Below are positions 48,737 to 58,735 of a stretch of DNA of 64,000 nt, in pieces. The position numbers and the translations under genes are program-made. The first letter of the stretch is position 1. Each line of letters starts with the position of its first letter. Origin of the DNA: Callorhinus ursinus (lineage: Eukaryota > Chordata > Mammalia > Carnivora > Otariidae); contig NW_020312967.1 of NCBI RefSeq assembly GCF_003265705.1, forward strand, positions 781,352-845,351, given 5' to 3'. The notes beneath the pieces are model-generated. The model saw only the letters and a list, made by a program, of their open reading frames with translations. It ran no database searches and was not told the origin of the DNA.

Positions 48737-48803
48737 GCCATGTACTTGCTAAAAATGTTTTTTTTTTAGACCAAGTACATTGGTCATGTACTTGCTAAAA
48801 AGA
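48737..48803. repeat. Tandem duplication with perfect hairpin at L1 3' flank
   Basis: CATGTACTTGCTAAAAA occurs at 48739-48755 and again at 48785-48801. Between the copies are a T run and AGACCAAGTACAT. CAAGTACAT (48772-48780), loop TGGTC, ATGTACTTG (48786-48794) is a perfect 9-bp stem. Confidence 0.85.
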
Positions 48804-49088
48804 TTTTATTTTATTTTAATTTTATTATGTTATGTTGGTCACCATACAGTACATCATTAGTTTGTGATGGCGTGTTCCATGATTCATTGTTTGCATATAA
48901 CACCCAGTGCTCCATGCAATACATGCCCTCATTAATACCCATCACTGGGCTAACCCATCCCCCACCCCCGTCCTCTCTAAAACCCTGTTTGTTTCTCAGA
49001 GTCCATTGTCTCTCATGGTTCATCTCTCTCTCCGATTTCCCCCCCTTCATTTTTCCCTTCCTTCTCCTAATGTCCTCCATGCTGTTCC
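48800..49088 (-). other. L1 3'UTR and A-rich tail
   Basis: In plus orientation: TTTTATTTTATTTTAATTTT tail, then ACCATACAGTACATCATTAG, AACACCCAGTGCTCCATGC and a pyrimidine-rich stretch (49010-49070), as in carnivoran L1 3'UTRs. The plus ORFs at 48827 and 48907 are antisense shadows. Confidence 0.85.
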
Positions 49089-52000
49089 TTATGTTCCACA
49101 AATAAGTGAAACCAGATGATCATTGACCTTCTCTGCTTGACTTATTTCACTTAGCATAATCTCCCCCAGTCCCATCCATGTCGATGTAAAAGTTGGGTAT
49201 TCATCCTTTCCAATGGCTGAGTAATATTCCATTGTATATATGGACCACATCTTCTTTATCCATTCATCTGTTGAAGGGCATCTTGGCTCTTTCCACAGTT
49301 TCGCTATTGTGGACATTGCTGCTATGAACATTGGGGTGCATATGGCCCTTCTTTACACTACATCTGTGTCTTTGGGGTAAATACCCAGTAGTGCAATTGC
49401 TGAGTCATAGGGTAGCTCTATTTTTATTTTTTGAGGCACCTCCACACTGTTTTCCAAAGTGGCTGTACCAACTTGCATTCCCACCGACAGTGTAAGAGGG
49501 TTTCCCTTTCTCCACAACCTCTCCAACATTTGTTGTTTCTTGCCTTGTCCATTTTTGCCAATCTAACTGGTGTAAGGTGGTATCTCACTGTGGTTTTGAT
49601 TTGAATTTCCCTGATGGCTAATGATGATGAACATTTTTTTCATGTGCCTGTTAGCCAATGGTATGTCTTCTTTTGAAAAGTGTCTGTTCATGTCTTTTGC
49701 CCATTTTTTGACTTGATTATTTGTTTTTTGGGTGTTGAGTTTGAGAAGTTCTTTATAGATCTTGGATACCAGCCCTTTGTTTGTAGTGTCATTTGCAAAT
49801 ATCTTCTCCAATTCTGTGGGTTGCCTCTTTGTTTTGTTGACTGTTTCCTTTGCTGTGCAGAAGCTTTTTATCTTGATGAAGTCCCCAAAGTTCATTTTCC
49901 CTTTAGTTTCACTTGCCTTTGGAGATGTATCTTGAAAGAAGTTGCTGTGGCCGATGTCGAAGAAGTTACTGCCTACGTTCTTCTCTAGGATTTTGATGGA
50001 TTCCTGTCTCACATTGAGGTCTTTCATCCATTTTGAGTTTATCTTTGTGTATGGTGTTAGAGAATGGTTGAGTTTCATTCTTCTGTATATAGCTGTCCGA
50101 TTTTCTCAGCACCATTTATTGAAGAGACTGTCTTTTTTCCATGGCATATTTTTTCCTGCTTTGTTGAAGATTATTTGACCATAGAGTTGAGGGTCCATAT
50201 CTGGACTCTCTATTCTGTTCCACTGGTCTATATGTCTGTTTTTGTGCTAGTACCATGCTGTCTTGGTGATCACTGCTTTGTAATATAGCTTGAAATTGGG
50301 CAACGTGATGCCCCTACCTTTGTTTTTATTTTCCACATTTCCTTGGCAATTCAGGGTCTTTTCTGATTCCATACACATTTTAGGATTGTTTGTTCCAGCA
50401 GTTTGAAAAATGTCATTGGAATTTTGATCGGGATGGCATTGAAGGTATAGATTGCTCTGGGCAGCATAGACATTTTAACAATGTTTATTCTTCTGGTCCA
50501 TAAGCATGGGATGTTTTTCCATCTTTTTGTGTCTTCTTCAATTTCTTTCATGAGTGTTCTGCAGTTCCTAGAGTATAGATCCTTTACGTCTTTGGTTAGG
50601 TTTATTCCAAGGTATCTTATGGTTTTTGTCACTGTTGTAAATGGAATTGATTCTCTAATTTTTCTTTCTACAGTTGCATTGTTAGCGTATATAGGAAAGC
50701 AACTGACTTTTGTGCATTGATTTTGTATCCTGCCACATTACTGAATTGCTGTATGAGTTCTAGTAATTTGGGGCTGGAATCTTTTGGATTTTCCACATAA
50801 AGTATCATGTCATCCGTGAAGAGAGAGAATTTGACTTCTTCTTTGCCAATTTGAATACCTTTTATTTCTTTTTTTGTCTGATTGCTGTTGCTGGGAAATT
50901 CTAATACTATGTTGAACAATAGTGGCGAGAGTGGGCATCCTTGTCATGTTCCTGATCTTAAGCGAAAGGCTCTCAGCTCTTCCCCATTGAGGATGATATT
51001 CGCTGTGGGTTTATCATAGATGGATTTTATGAATTTGAGGAATGTTCCCTCTGTCCCTATGCTCTGAAGAGTTTTAATCAGGAAAGGATGCTGTATTTTG
51101 TCAAATGCTTTTTCTGTATCAATTGAGAAGACCATATGGTTCTTCTCTCTCCTCTTATTAATGTGTTCTATCACACTGATTGATTTGCGAATGTTGAACC
51201 ATCCTTGCATCCCAGGGATAAATCCCACTTGGTTGTGGTGGATGATCCTTTTAATGTATTGTTGGATCCTATTAGCTAGGATTTTGTTGAGAATTTTGGA
51301 ATCCATATTCTTCAGGGAAATCAGTCTGAAATTCTCCTTTTTGATGGGGTCTTTGCCTGGTTTGGGGATTAAGGTAATGCTGGCCTCACAGAATGAGTCT
51401 GGAAGCTTTCCGTCTGTTTCTATTTTTTGAAGCAGCTTCAGGAAAATAGGTATTATTTCTTCTTTGAATGTTTGGTAGAATTCCCCAGGGAATCCATGAG
51501 GCCCTGGACTCTTGTTTTTTGGGAGGTTTTTGATCACTGCTTCAATCTCGTTACTGGTTATTAGCCTATTCAGGTTGTCAATTTCTTCCTGTTTCAGTCT
51601 TGGTAGTTTATAGGATTCCAGGAAGGCATCCATTTCTTCCAGGTCGCTTAATTTATTGGTACATAGTTGTTGATAATAATTTCTAATAATTGTTTCTATT
51701 TCCTTGGTGTTAGTCATGATCTCTCCCCTTTCGGTCATAATTTTATTAATTTGGGTCCTTTCTCTTTTCTTCTGGATAAGTCTGGCCAGTGGTTTATCGA
51801 TCTTATTAATTCTTTCAAAGAACCAGCTTCTAGTTTCATTGATCTGATCTACTGTGTTTCTGGTTTCTAATTCATTGATCTCTGCTCTAATCTTAATTAT
51901 TTCTCTTCTAATGTGTGGCCTAGGCATCATTTGTTGCTTTTTCTCCAGTTCTTTAAGGTGTAAAGTTAGTTGGTGAATTCGGGATTTTTCTATTTTTTTG

Positions 52001-52904
52001 AGTGAGGCTTGGATGGCTATGTATTTCCCGCTTAGGACCTCCTTTGCAGTATCCCATAGGTTTTGGACCGATGTGTTTTCATTCTCATTGATTTCCATGA
52101 ATTGTTTAAGTTCTTCTTTGATTTCCTGGTTGACCCAAACATTCTTGAGCAGAGTGGTCTGTAGCTTTCAAGTGTTTGAATTTCTGCCAATTTTTTTCTT
52201 GTGATTGAGTTCCAGTTTTAAAGCATTATGGTCTGAGAATATGCAGGGAATAATCTCAATCTTTTGGTATTAAGACCTGATTTATGACCCAGTATGTGGT
52301 CTATTCTGGAGAAAGTTCCATGTGCGCCCGAGAAGAATGAGTATTCTGTTGTTTTAGGGTGGAATGTTCTGTATATATCTATGATGTCCATCTGGTCCAG
52401 TGTCATTCAAAGCTCTTGTTTCTTTGTTGATTTTCTGCTTAGATGATCTATTGCTGAAAGTGGAGTATTGAGGTCTCCTACAATTAACATATTATTGTCA
52501 ATATGACTCTTTATTTTGGTTAACAGTTGGCTTATGTAGTTGGCTGCTGCCATGATGGGGGCGTAGATATTTACAACTGTTACATCTTGTTGGATAGACC
52601 CTTTAAGAATGATATAGTGTCCTTCTGTGTCTCTAACTACAGTCTTTAGCTTAAAATCTAATTTGTCTGATATAAGAATTGCTACCCCATCTTTCTTTTG
52701 AGGTCCACTGGCATGGAAGATGGAGCTCCATCCCTTCACTTTCAGCCTGGATGTATCTTTAGGTTCAAAATGAGTCTCTTGTAGACAGCATATGGATGGG
52801 TCCTGTCTTTTTATCCAATCTGCAACCCTGTGCCGTTTTATGGGAGCATTTAGCCTGTTCATATTGAGAGTGATTATTGAAAAATATGAAATTATTGTCA
52901 TCAT
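49089..52904 (-). pseudogene. L1 ORF2 (endonuclease/reverse transcriptase) pseudogene
   Basis: In life this protein nicks DNA and copies L1 or SINE RNA at the nick. Pieces from N to C terminus: 52407-52904, endonuclease with QETH, NIYAP and GDLNTP; 52218-52406, endonuclease end with SRIDHILG; 50944-52098, a 384-codon block with PLARLIQKK, the RT fingers/palm, [16 protein letters not shown] and motif [13 protein letters not shown]; 50668-50919, motif C region with FTDDM in place of the usual FADD; 50351-50632; 49563-50078; a Cys-rich C-terminal patch at about 49485-49550 ([15 protein letters not shown]); and 49089-49331, ending in MWSIYTMEYYSAI. Changes of frame or stops at about 52406, 52100-52218, 50920-50943, 50632-50668, 50080-50350 and 49331-49563 prevent a full product. 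Confidence 0.92.
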
Positions 52905-53009
52905 GTTGCCTGTGAAGTCCTTGTTTCTATAGATTGTGTCTGTAAATTTCTGTTCTATATCACTCTTGGGGTCTTTCTCCTTTTATTAAAACCCCCCTTA
53001 ATATTTCTT

Positions 53010-53874
53010 ATTAAGGGCTGGCTTAGTGGGCACATATTCTTTCAGTTTCTGTCAGTCTTGGAAGCTCTGCATCTCTCCATCCATTCTAAATGACAGCCTT
53101 GCTGGATAAAGTATTCTTGGCTGCATGTTCTTCTCGTTTAGTACCCTGAATATGTCTTGCCAGCGCTTTCTGGCTTGCCAGGTCTCTGTGGATAGGTCTG
53201 ACGTTATTCTGATGTTCTTCCCTCTGTATATAAGGAATCTCTTCCCCCTAACTGCCCTTAAGATGGTTTCTTTGGTTCTAAGAATTGTGAGTTTTACTAT
53301 TACATGCTGGGGTGTTGGCCTGTTTTCCTTGATCTTGGGAGGGGTCCTCTCTGCCTCTAGGACACGAATGTTTGTTTCATTCCCTAGATTAAGGAAGTTC
53401 TCAGCTACGATTTGCTCAAATATATGTTCTATACCTCTCTCTCTCTCTCCCTCTCCACCCCCTCAGGGATCCCAATAATTCTGACATTGGAACATTTCAT
53501 GGCGTCACTTATTTCTCTAATTCTGTTTTCATGGATTTTGAGCTGTTTCTCCCTGGCCTCCTCTTTTTCCTTCTTTTCTATCAATTGGTCTTCTAGATCA
53601 CTAATTCGTTCTTCTGCCTTGTTTACCCTAGCTGTTAGAGTATCTATATTAGATTAGATTTCACTGATAGCATTTTTAACTTCCGCCAATTCAACTTTCA
53701 TTTCTGCCCTATGTTGCCATTAATCGATTTCTCCATTCTAGCTATCGTCTTCATAACTGGCACCCTGAAGTCCATTTCCAACATCTTGGTTATATCTGTA
53801 TCCATTTGTAAATCTGTGGCAGAAGTCACAGTCTCTGAGTCTTTCCTATTTTGGGGGTTCCTCCTCCTAGTCAT
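53010..53874 (-). pseudogene. L1 ORF1 (RNA-binding chaperone) pseudogene
   Basis: The start codon is at 53872-53874 (MTRRRNPQNRKD). A coiled-coil region follows at about 53540-53700, rich in E, K, L and R (NKAEERISDLEDQ, then EKKEKEEAREKQL). The RRM begins near VRIIGIPEG at about 53470, and the C-terminal domain ends with ILYPARLSFRMDGEM near 53050. Order and length (about 290 codons) match L1 ORF1p, which trimerises and packages L1 RNA. Lesions: a frame change around 53698, an in-frame stop near 53657, and a shift in the GA repeat near 53435-53460. ORFs on the plus strand here are shadows. Confidence 0.88.
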
Positions 53875-54738
53875 TCTGTTGAGGGGTGGTTGAGGAAGTG
53901 TACCAGAGTCCAAATTATTGACCACAACCCAAGCAAGATGCACCTGTTTTATAGGGACCTTAGTGTTGTCGGCCTCTTGTTCTCCCAGCCTGTCTTCTGG
54001 GGGAGGGACCTGCTGCACTATTACTCAGGCAACCCTGTTTGGGCAGAGTTGCCCTACCCCCAGTGGGGGGGGATGGGCTCAGTGAAAACCGGTTTTGGGG
54101 GGGCTTTTGTTCTCTGGCAGCTTTCCCTGGGGGCTTTCTGTGTCTCTTCCGAGAGCCAGAGCAGAAGAGACCATTTCCAACCCTCTGCCTCAGAACAGAG
54201 ATCCCAGTCTGTTCTTCAGTGAGCTCTCCAGACCACACTATCTCTGTTTCTGTCTGTGCTGCTATAAACTGCAGCATCCTGGGTTTTGCACCCCTCAGCA
54301 GCACTCCCAGTCCTCGCCTCCAGGTTGGGGCATGTCTGTGCCCTTTGTGCTTCTAAAATCACCAGCCGTCCCCAGTTTGAATGGGCAGCCCCACCACTCC
54401 AGGTTTCAGTCTGGGGAGCTGCCCTAAAGTCCTTTCCCTGTCGCTACAGGTCTGTGAGTCTGAGCCCCTTTTCCAGCGCGGGAGGCTTTCACTCACCAGT
54501 GGTGCAGGATCCTGAAAGCTCCCTCCCCCTTCCATTTATCTTCCAATATGTGCCTGCAGAATCACGGCTTCCCACTTCATACCTCGAAACCAGCCACCTA
54601 CGATATTCTGTTTGTAGAGATCCAGATATATCTTCTTATATCTCAGGCTGATTTTGTGGGTGTTCAGAGTGGTCTGGTAGATATCCAGTTCAGTTCAGGG
54701 GACCGGTTGGAATACTCTTCCACCATCTTTTTTTTCTC
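53875..54738 (-). promoter_or_regulatory. L1 5'UTR (internal promoter region)
   Basis: About 860 bp, much richer in GC than the surroundings, directly before the ORF1 start. L1 5'UTRs carry an internal Pol II promoter; an AAGATGG YY1-type site lies at the 5' tip near 54731. Overlapping plus-strand ORFs of 105-123 codons (53851-54651) result from few stops in GC-rich DNA. Promoter activity is inferred from position only. Confidence 0.72.
54396..54420 (+). repeat. 25-bp perfect repeat, copy 1 (in L1 5'UTR)
   Basis: Identical to 55972-55996. It starts ACTCCAGGTTTCAG and ends GGGGAGCT. Confidence 0.9.
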
Positions 54739-54740
54739 CT

Positions 54741-54846
54741 AAAAGATTTTATTTTTAAGTAATCTCTGCACCCAATATGGGGCTTGTACTCACAATCTCA
54801 AGATCAAGACTCCCATGCTCTACAGACTAAGCCACCAAGGCACCCC
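54741..54846 (-). mobile_element. Short, old CAN-SINE/tRNA-SINE
   Basis: Reversed short copy: AAAAGATTTTATTTTTAAGT, ATGGGGCTTGTACTCACAAT, AGATCAAGACTCCCATGCTC, head GCCACCAAGGCACCCC. It lacks the polypyrimidine block and abuts the L1 5' end. Confidence 0.88.
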
Positions 54847-54862
54847 TCTATTTACTAAAAGT

Positions 54863-55375
54863 CTTGTTTTCAATTAATGACTCTCGATTAATTTATGTTT
54901 ATGCATGGTTTTACTCCTCTCCAATAAGCTCTGCATGATGCTGGCTATAATTGAGTGATGTTTCAGCTCATGTTCTCTTAGGCAACTGCATTATTTCTGC
55001 TTCATATGTGCTCCCTTTGCTCTGGTGAGTGTATGGGGCTTTGAACTCCTTTTCATATGAAGAGTTGCTGCCTATTTGAGAGGCAAGCAAAAAATTGATC
55101 CTCCATCTTTGCAGCACCATGAATTTCCCACTTTAGCATCATTAAACATGCCTTTGGTGGTCATAATTCAGAAGGGGTCTGGGGGCATTACTGCTTTAAC
55201 ACTTTCCAGCTAATATTGTGAAAAATCCATTGTTCTGTGGCTGAAGGCCTGCTATGTGCAGTAAGACTTGAGTCTTCATGGTCAAATCTGTGTAAAGAAG
55301 AATTTAAAATGTTGTAACAGCTCTGTTGGATTTCTTCTCACAGAGTGATGAAGGAAGACTATCTGTAATCCCTAG
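54863..55375. other. Unique non-coding DNA
   Basis: Nothing recognised. Confidence 0.45.
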
Positions 55376-55597
55376 GGCAGTGCTGTCTAATAGAACTTTC
55401 TGTGATGATAGAAGCATTCTGTATCTTTGCTGCCCAGTATGTTGACCACCAGTTACGTCTGCTATTGAGCACTTGAAATGTAGCTAGTGTGAATAAAGAA
55501 TTGAATTTTAAATTTTATTTAATTTTAATTAGTTGAAGTATGATTTAAATGACCACTTGTGGCTGATAGCTACTGTATTGGCTAATGCAGCCTTAGA
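55376..55597 (+). mobile_element. hAT-Charlie-type DNA transposon
   Basis: CAGTGCTGTCTAATAGAACT at left, TACTGTATTGGCTAATGCAG at right, interior TGAGCACTTGAAATGTAGC and AATTTTATTTAATTTTAATT. The ends form an imperfect inverted repeat. Confidence 0.78.
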
Positions 55598-55599
55598 GG

Positions 55600-56900
55600 A
55601 TAACTGGAAAATTTGTCCAGAAATTTGTTTTGGGATCTATCTGTGTAGCTGTGTTATATATCGGGGGTTCTACCACTGATTTTCAGCCATCTAGGTATTA
55701 GAAAAAAAATACATGTACATGTACTTAGAAGTTTATCTGTGTATGCATGCATGTGTGTATAGATACCGATGGAGATATAAACGTGTGACTGGCCTTCAGG
55801 GAGCCATCAATCTTGATAGAGAGATGAGCACATGACACAATTTGAGAATGTCTGCATAATCACATGTTTTCAACATACCAAATTCCTTTGATCTTCCCTG
55901 AGTCAGCTAGAAGAAGAAGAAATTAATGAAGTGTTATTATTTGCTTAGTTTTTAAGTGTATTCTCACAACTACTCCAGGTTTCAGTCTGGGGAGCTTATC
56001 AGTGGATATTTAGAAGACAAGATCATGGAGGTTCCTTTTCTATGTAAGAAGTTGTACCTGAGCATCCCTGACCCCTAGAGCTTCTGGCATCTTGCAGATA
56101 CTAATATCCCAAGAATTTGCCATTTAACCTTTCTGATGGATTAGATGCCACATGTAATGGCTGCATGACAGACAAGAATTTAAAACCTGTTTCATGAGAT
56201 TATGTTCTGGACTCAGCCCTCTACTTCACTAAAATTATCAAATCAACTTTTGGATTTGGTTATAGAACAGATTGCAGCGATATAATGCCACCATTTGAAC
56301 ATTGGGTAAAATTCTGTCTTTTCGGCGCTTGACATATGGAAGATAATGTTAGTCATTATGAACTGTGCAAATTCTCTAGCCCATTTAGGTAGTTAGTAAA
56401 AATTTATTGAATGTTATTATTGACTGAATTCTCTACTGAAAAAAATGCTCAAATTACATGACATTATAATGATAGGTGAATGTGAATTTTTTTCCACTGA
56501 GTTAAGAATGTTTATTTTACTTGTCCCTAATAATTTCCCTTCTCTTTAGAAAGTTTTGGTGATATCCATAATAATGTCATATGTAATTATAATAGGTTTA
56601 TAAAACAGGAAAAAGGAGAAATCAGAAAAGTTTATCAAACATTCAATAATTCTCAATCATTTGTCACTGTTAAAAAATCTTAATAAACTGAAGAACATAA
56701 AACATTGACTTTAAAATCAAGAATAAAAGACATATTTCTTTTTACCATTGTTTTTATTTTTCTGATATGAGACAAAAATATTAGCTAGTTAGTGAGTAAG
56801 AAGGAAATGAACAAGTTGCCATTTGTGACAATTTTTCACCATAGGGAATTTTCAAAAACAAACCGAAACTACTAGCAATTTTTACAATTAATAAATTGAC
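55600..56900. other. Unique non-coding DNA
   Basis: No repeat family identified, except the 25-bp copy at 55972-55996 shared with the L1 5'UTR. Confidence 0.5.
55972..55996 (+). repeat. 25-bp perfect repeat, copy 2
   Basis: Same sequence as 54396-54420 in otherwise unrelated DNA 1,576 bases away. Confidence 0.9.
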
Positions 56901-56904
56901 TATG

Positions 56905-57145
56905 GGTCAGCAACTGTAACGTATTGATTGAGATCACAAACTCTGGAGTTAGACTGGCTGATTGCAAATATCATCAGGATGTGTAATTTTGGGTAAGTCA
57001 CTCTCTCTTATGGCTCAATTCCCTGACTATCAAATGGAGGTAATATTTACTTTATAGAGTTATGTATATAAAATGGCACACTTCATTTAAATTAGTGAAC
57101 TATCTGACACATAGTAGATGTTTAATAAATACTAGTAAATTAATT
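56905..57145 (+). mobile_element. MIR
   Basis: Nearly full length: CACAAACTCTGGAGTTAGAC, TGTAATTTTGGGTAAGTCAC, AATTCCCTGACTATCAAATG, CATAGTAGATGTTTAATAAA. Confidence 0.85.
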
Positions 57146-57229
57146 ATTGTTATTGCTACCTAATAGATATAATGGAAATGACTCCATTCTAGAAAAATAT
57201 GAAAACCTTAATTCAAAACATTGTAGTGA

Positions 57230-58140
57230 TAAATTGGGAATTTTAAGGTTGTATTTTTTTTACTACACATGAAGGAAGACTGTAGATGATGTATATTGTA
57301 AACCCTATAGCAACTATTGACTTGAATAAGTATAAATAATGAGCCAAGAGTAGAGATGAAATAGAATAATAAAAAGTACTTAATAAAAAAGAAGACAAAA
57401 AAAGAGGAATAAAAGAAACAGAGGACAGCTAGAACCAAGAGAAAATAATTAAAAAGTGGTAGTATACAGCCAACCATATCAATAAATATAAATGATCTAA
57501 CCATACAATTAAAAGGCTGTGCTTGTCAAATTGGATAAAATGTGAGAAATAGGACTATCTAAAAGAAAATCACTTTAAAAAGTGTACATATTAAAAGTAT
57601 TTGATAAAAGATGTACTATGCAAAAATTAATCAAAAGAACGATGTAGTGGTTATATTAATGTAGTAAAAACTACCATTCATAACAAGGAATACTACCAGA
57701 AATGAAGAAGGTTATTAAATACCAATAAAGTGGTCAGGTAGGTGGCACTGAACATGACAATACTAGATGAGTTTGTACTGAATAAGAGGGCTTCTTCACA
57801 AAACAAAAACTGATCAAACTGAGAAGAAAAACAGATAAATCCACAATTATAGAGACTTCAAAATCTCTCTCTTCAGTAATCAATAAAGTAGAAAAAAATC
57901 AGTGAGAATGTGGAAGACTTTAACATACAACAGAACTATCAACCCTGACAAACTGTCTACCAACCTGACCAAACTGACATTTCCAGAACACTTCAAACAA
58001 GACCTGCAAAATACACATTCATTTTAAGTATACATGGAACATTAACCAAGATAGATTATATTCTGAACCATAAAGATATCTCAATAAATCTACAGAAAGT
58101 GAAATTTTACATAGTGTGATTCCAGTATTTATTGCATTGA
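57230..58140 (+). mobile_element. Old L1 fragment, sense (ORF2 endonuclease region)
   Basis: Plus-strand L1 from the ORF1-ORF2 spacer (AACCATATCAATAAATATAA, CAATTAAAAGGCTGTGC) through endonuclease coding sequence (ATACTACCAGAAATGAAG, ACAGATAAATCCACAATTAT, CACATTCATTTTAAGTATAC, ACCAAGATAGATTATATTC). Frame lost. The minus ORF at 57208 is antisense. Confidence 0.82.
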
Positions 58141-58267
58141 ATAAAGAAGTCAAGTTGGGAAGACCTGACATTTGACCAGTATTGAGTCTCCATATCCATG
58201 AACATGGAATATCCCTCTATTTACTTCTTTTGATTTCTTTCATCAGCGTTTCATGGTTTTCCTCATA

Positions 58268-58498
58268 TCAAGCTTGTACATATTTTGTAGGATTTATACT
58301 TAAGTATTTCATTTTTGGAGGTGCTAATGTAAATGTAAATAGTATTTTTAGGTTCAAACTCCAATTGTTTATTGCTTGTATACAGAAAAGCAATTGATTT
58401 TGTAAGCGAACCTTGTATCTTACAACCTTATTATAGTCATTTATTACTTCCAGGAGCTTTCTCATTGATTCTTTGGGATTTTCTATATAGACAATCAC
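58268..58498 (-). pseudogene. L1 ORF2 RT fragment
   Basis: Seventy-six codons: MIVYIENPKESMRKLLEVI near the start and FCIQAINNWSLNLKILF further on. This is the stretch just after the RT catalytic FADD motif, in which L1 proteins read IVYxENP. It faces the plus-strand L1 piece ending at 58140. Confidence 0.82.
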
Positions 58499-58599
58499 AT
58501 CATCTGCAGATAAAGACAGTTAAATTTTGTCCTTCCCAAACTGTATACCTTTCCCTTCCTTTTCTTTTCTTATTGCTTTCTCTAAGACTTTGGGAATAT

Positions 58600-58735
58600 G
58601 TGCAAGAGGAGGGGTGAGATCTCAAGCAGACTCCCTGCCGAGCCTGACACTACTCAATCTCACGATCCTGAAATCATGACCTGAGCCAAAATCAACAGTC
58701 AGATGCTTAACCAGTTGAGCAACCCAGGCACCCTT
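58600..58735 (-). mobile_element. CAN-SINE, partial
   Basis: Reversed body and head: AGATCTCAAGCAGACTCCC, ATCATGACCTGAGCCAAAA, GATGCTTAACCAGTTGAGC, ending CAACCCAGGCACCC. The tail and most of the GA block are missing. It lies inside old L1. Confidence 0.85.

Larger units (their letters stand above)
48800..54738 (-). mobile_element. Nearly full-length carnivoran L1
   Basis: About 5.9 kb in standard order on the minus strand: A-rich tail and 3'UTR (48800-49088), ORF2 (49089-52904), intergenic gap, ORF1 (about 53010-53874), GC-rich 5'UTR (53875-54738). The 5' terminus reads AAGATGGTGGAAGAG in sense, like the start of active mammalian L1s with their YY1-type AAGATGG. No SINE lies inside it, so it is younger than the L1 at 22.7-26.3 kb. 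ORFs are broken, so it is not autonomous. Possible target flanks are ACTTGCTAAAAAG (48789) and ATTTACTAAAAGT (54851), a weak match with a SINE in between. Confidence 0.93.

Noticed and set aside
51098..51430. 110-codon plus-strand ORF with hydrophobic stretches
   Set aside because: It is exactly antisense to L1 reverse transcriptase coding sequence; hydrophobic antisense frames are typical there.
53851..54651. Plus-strand ORFs of 105-123 codons
   Set aside because: They are antisense to the L1 5'UTR and exist only because it is GC-rich.
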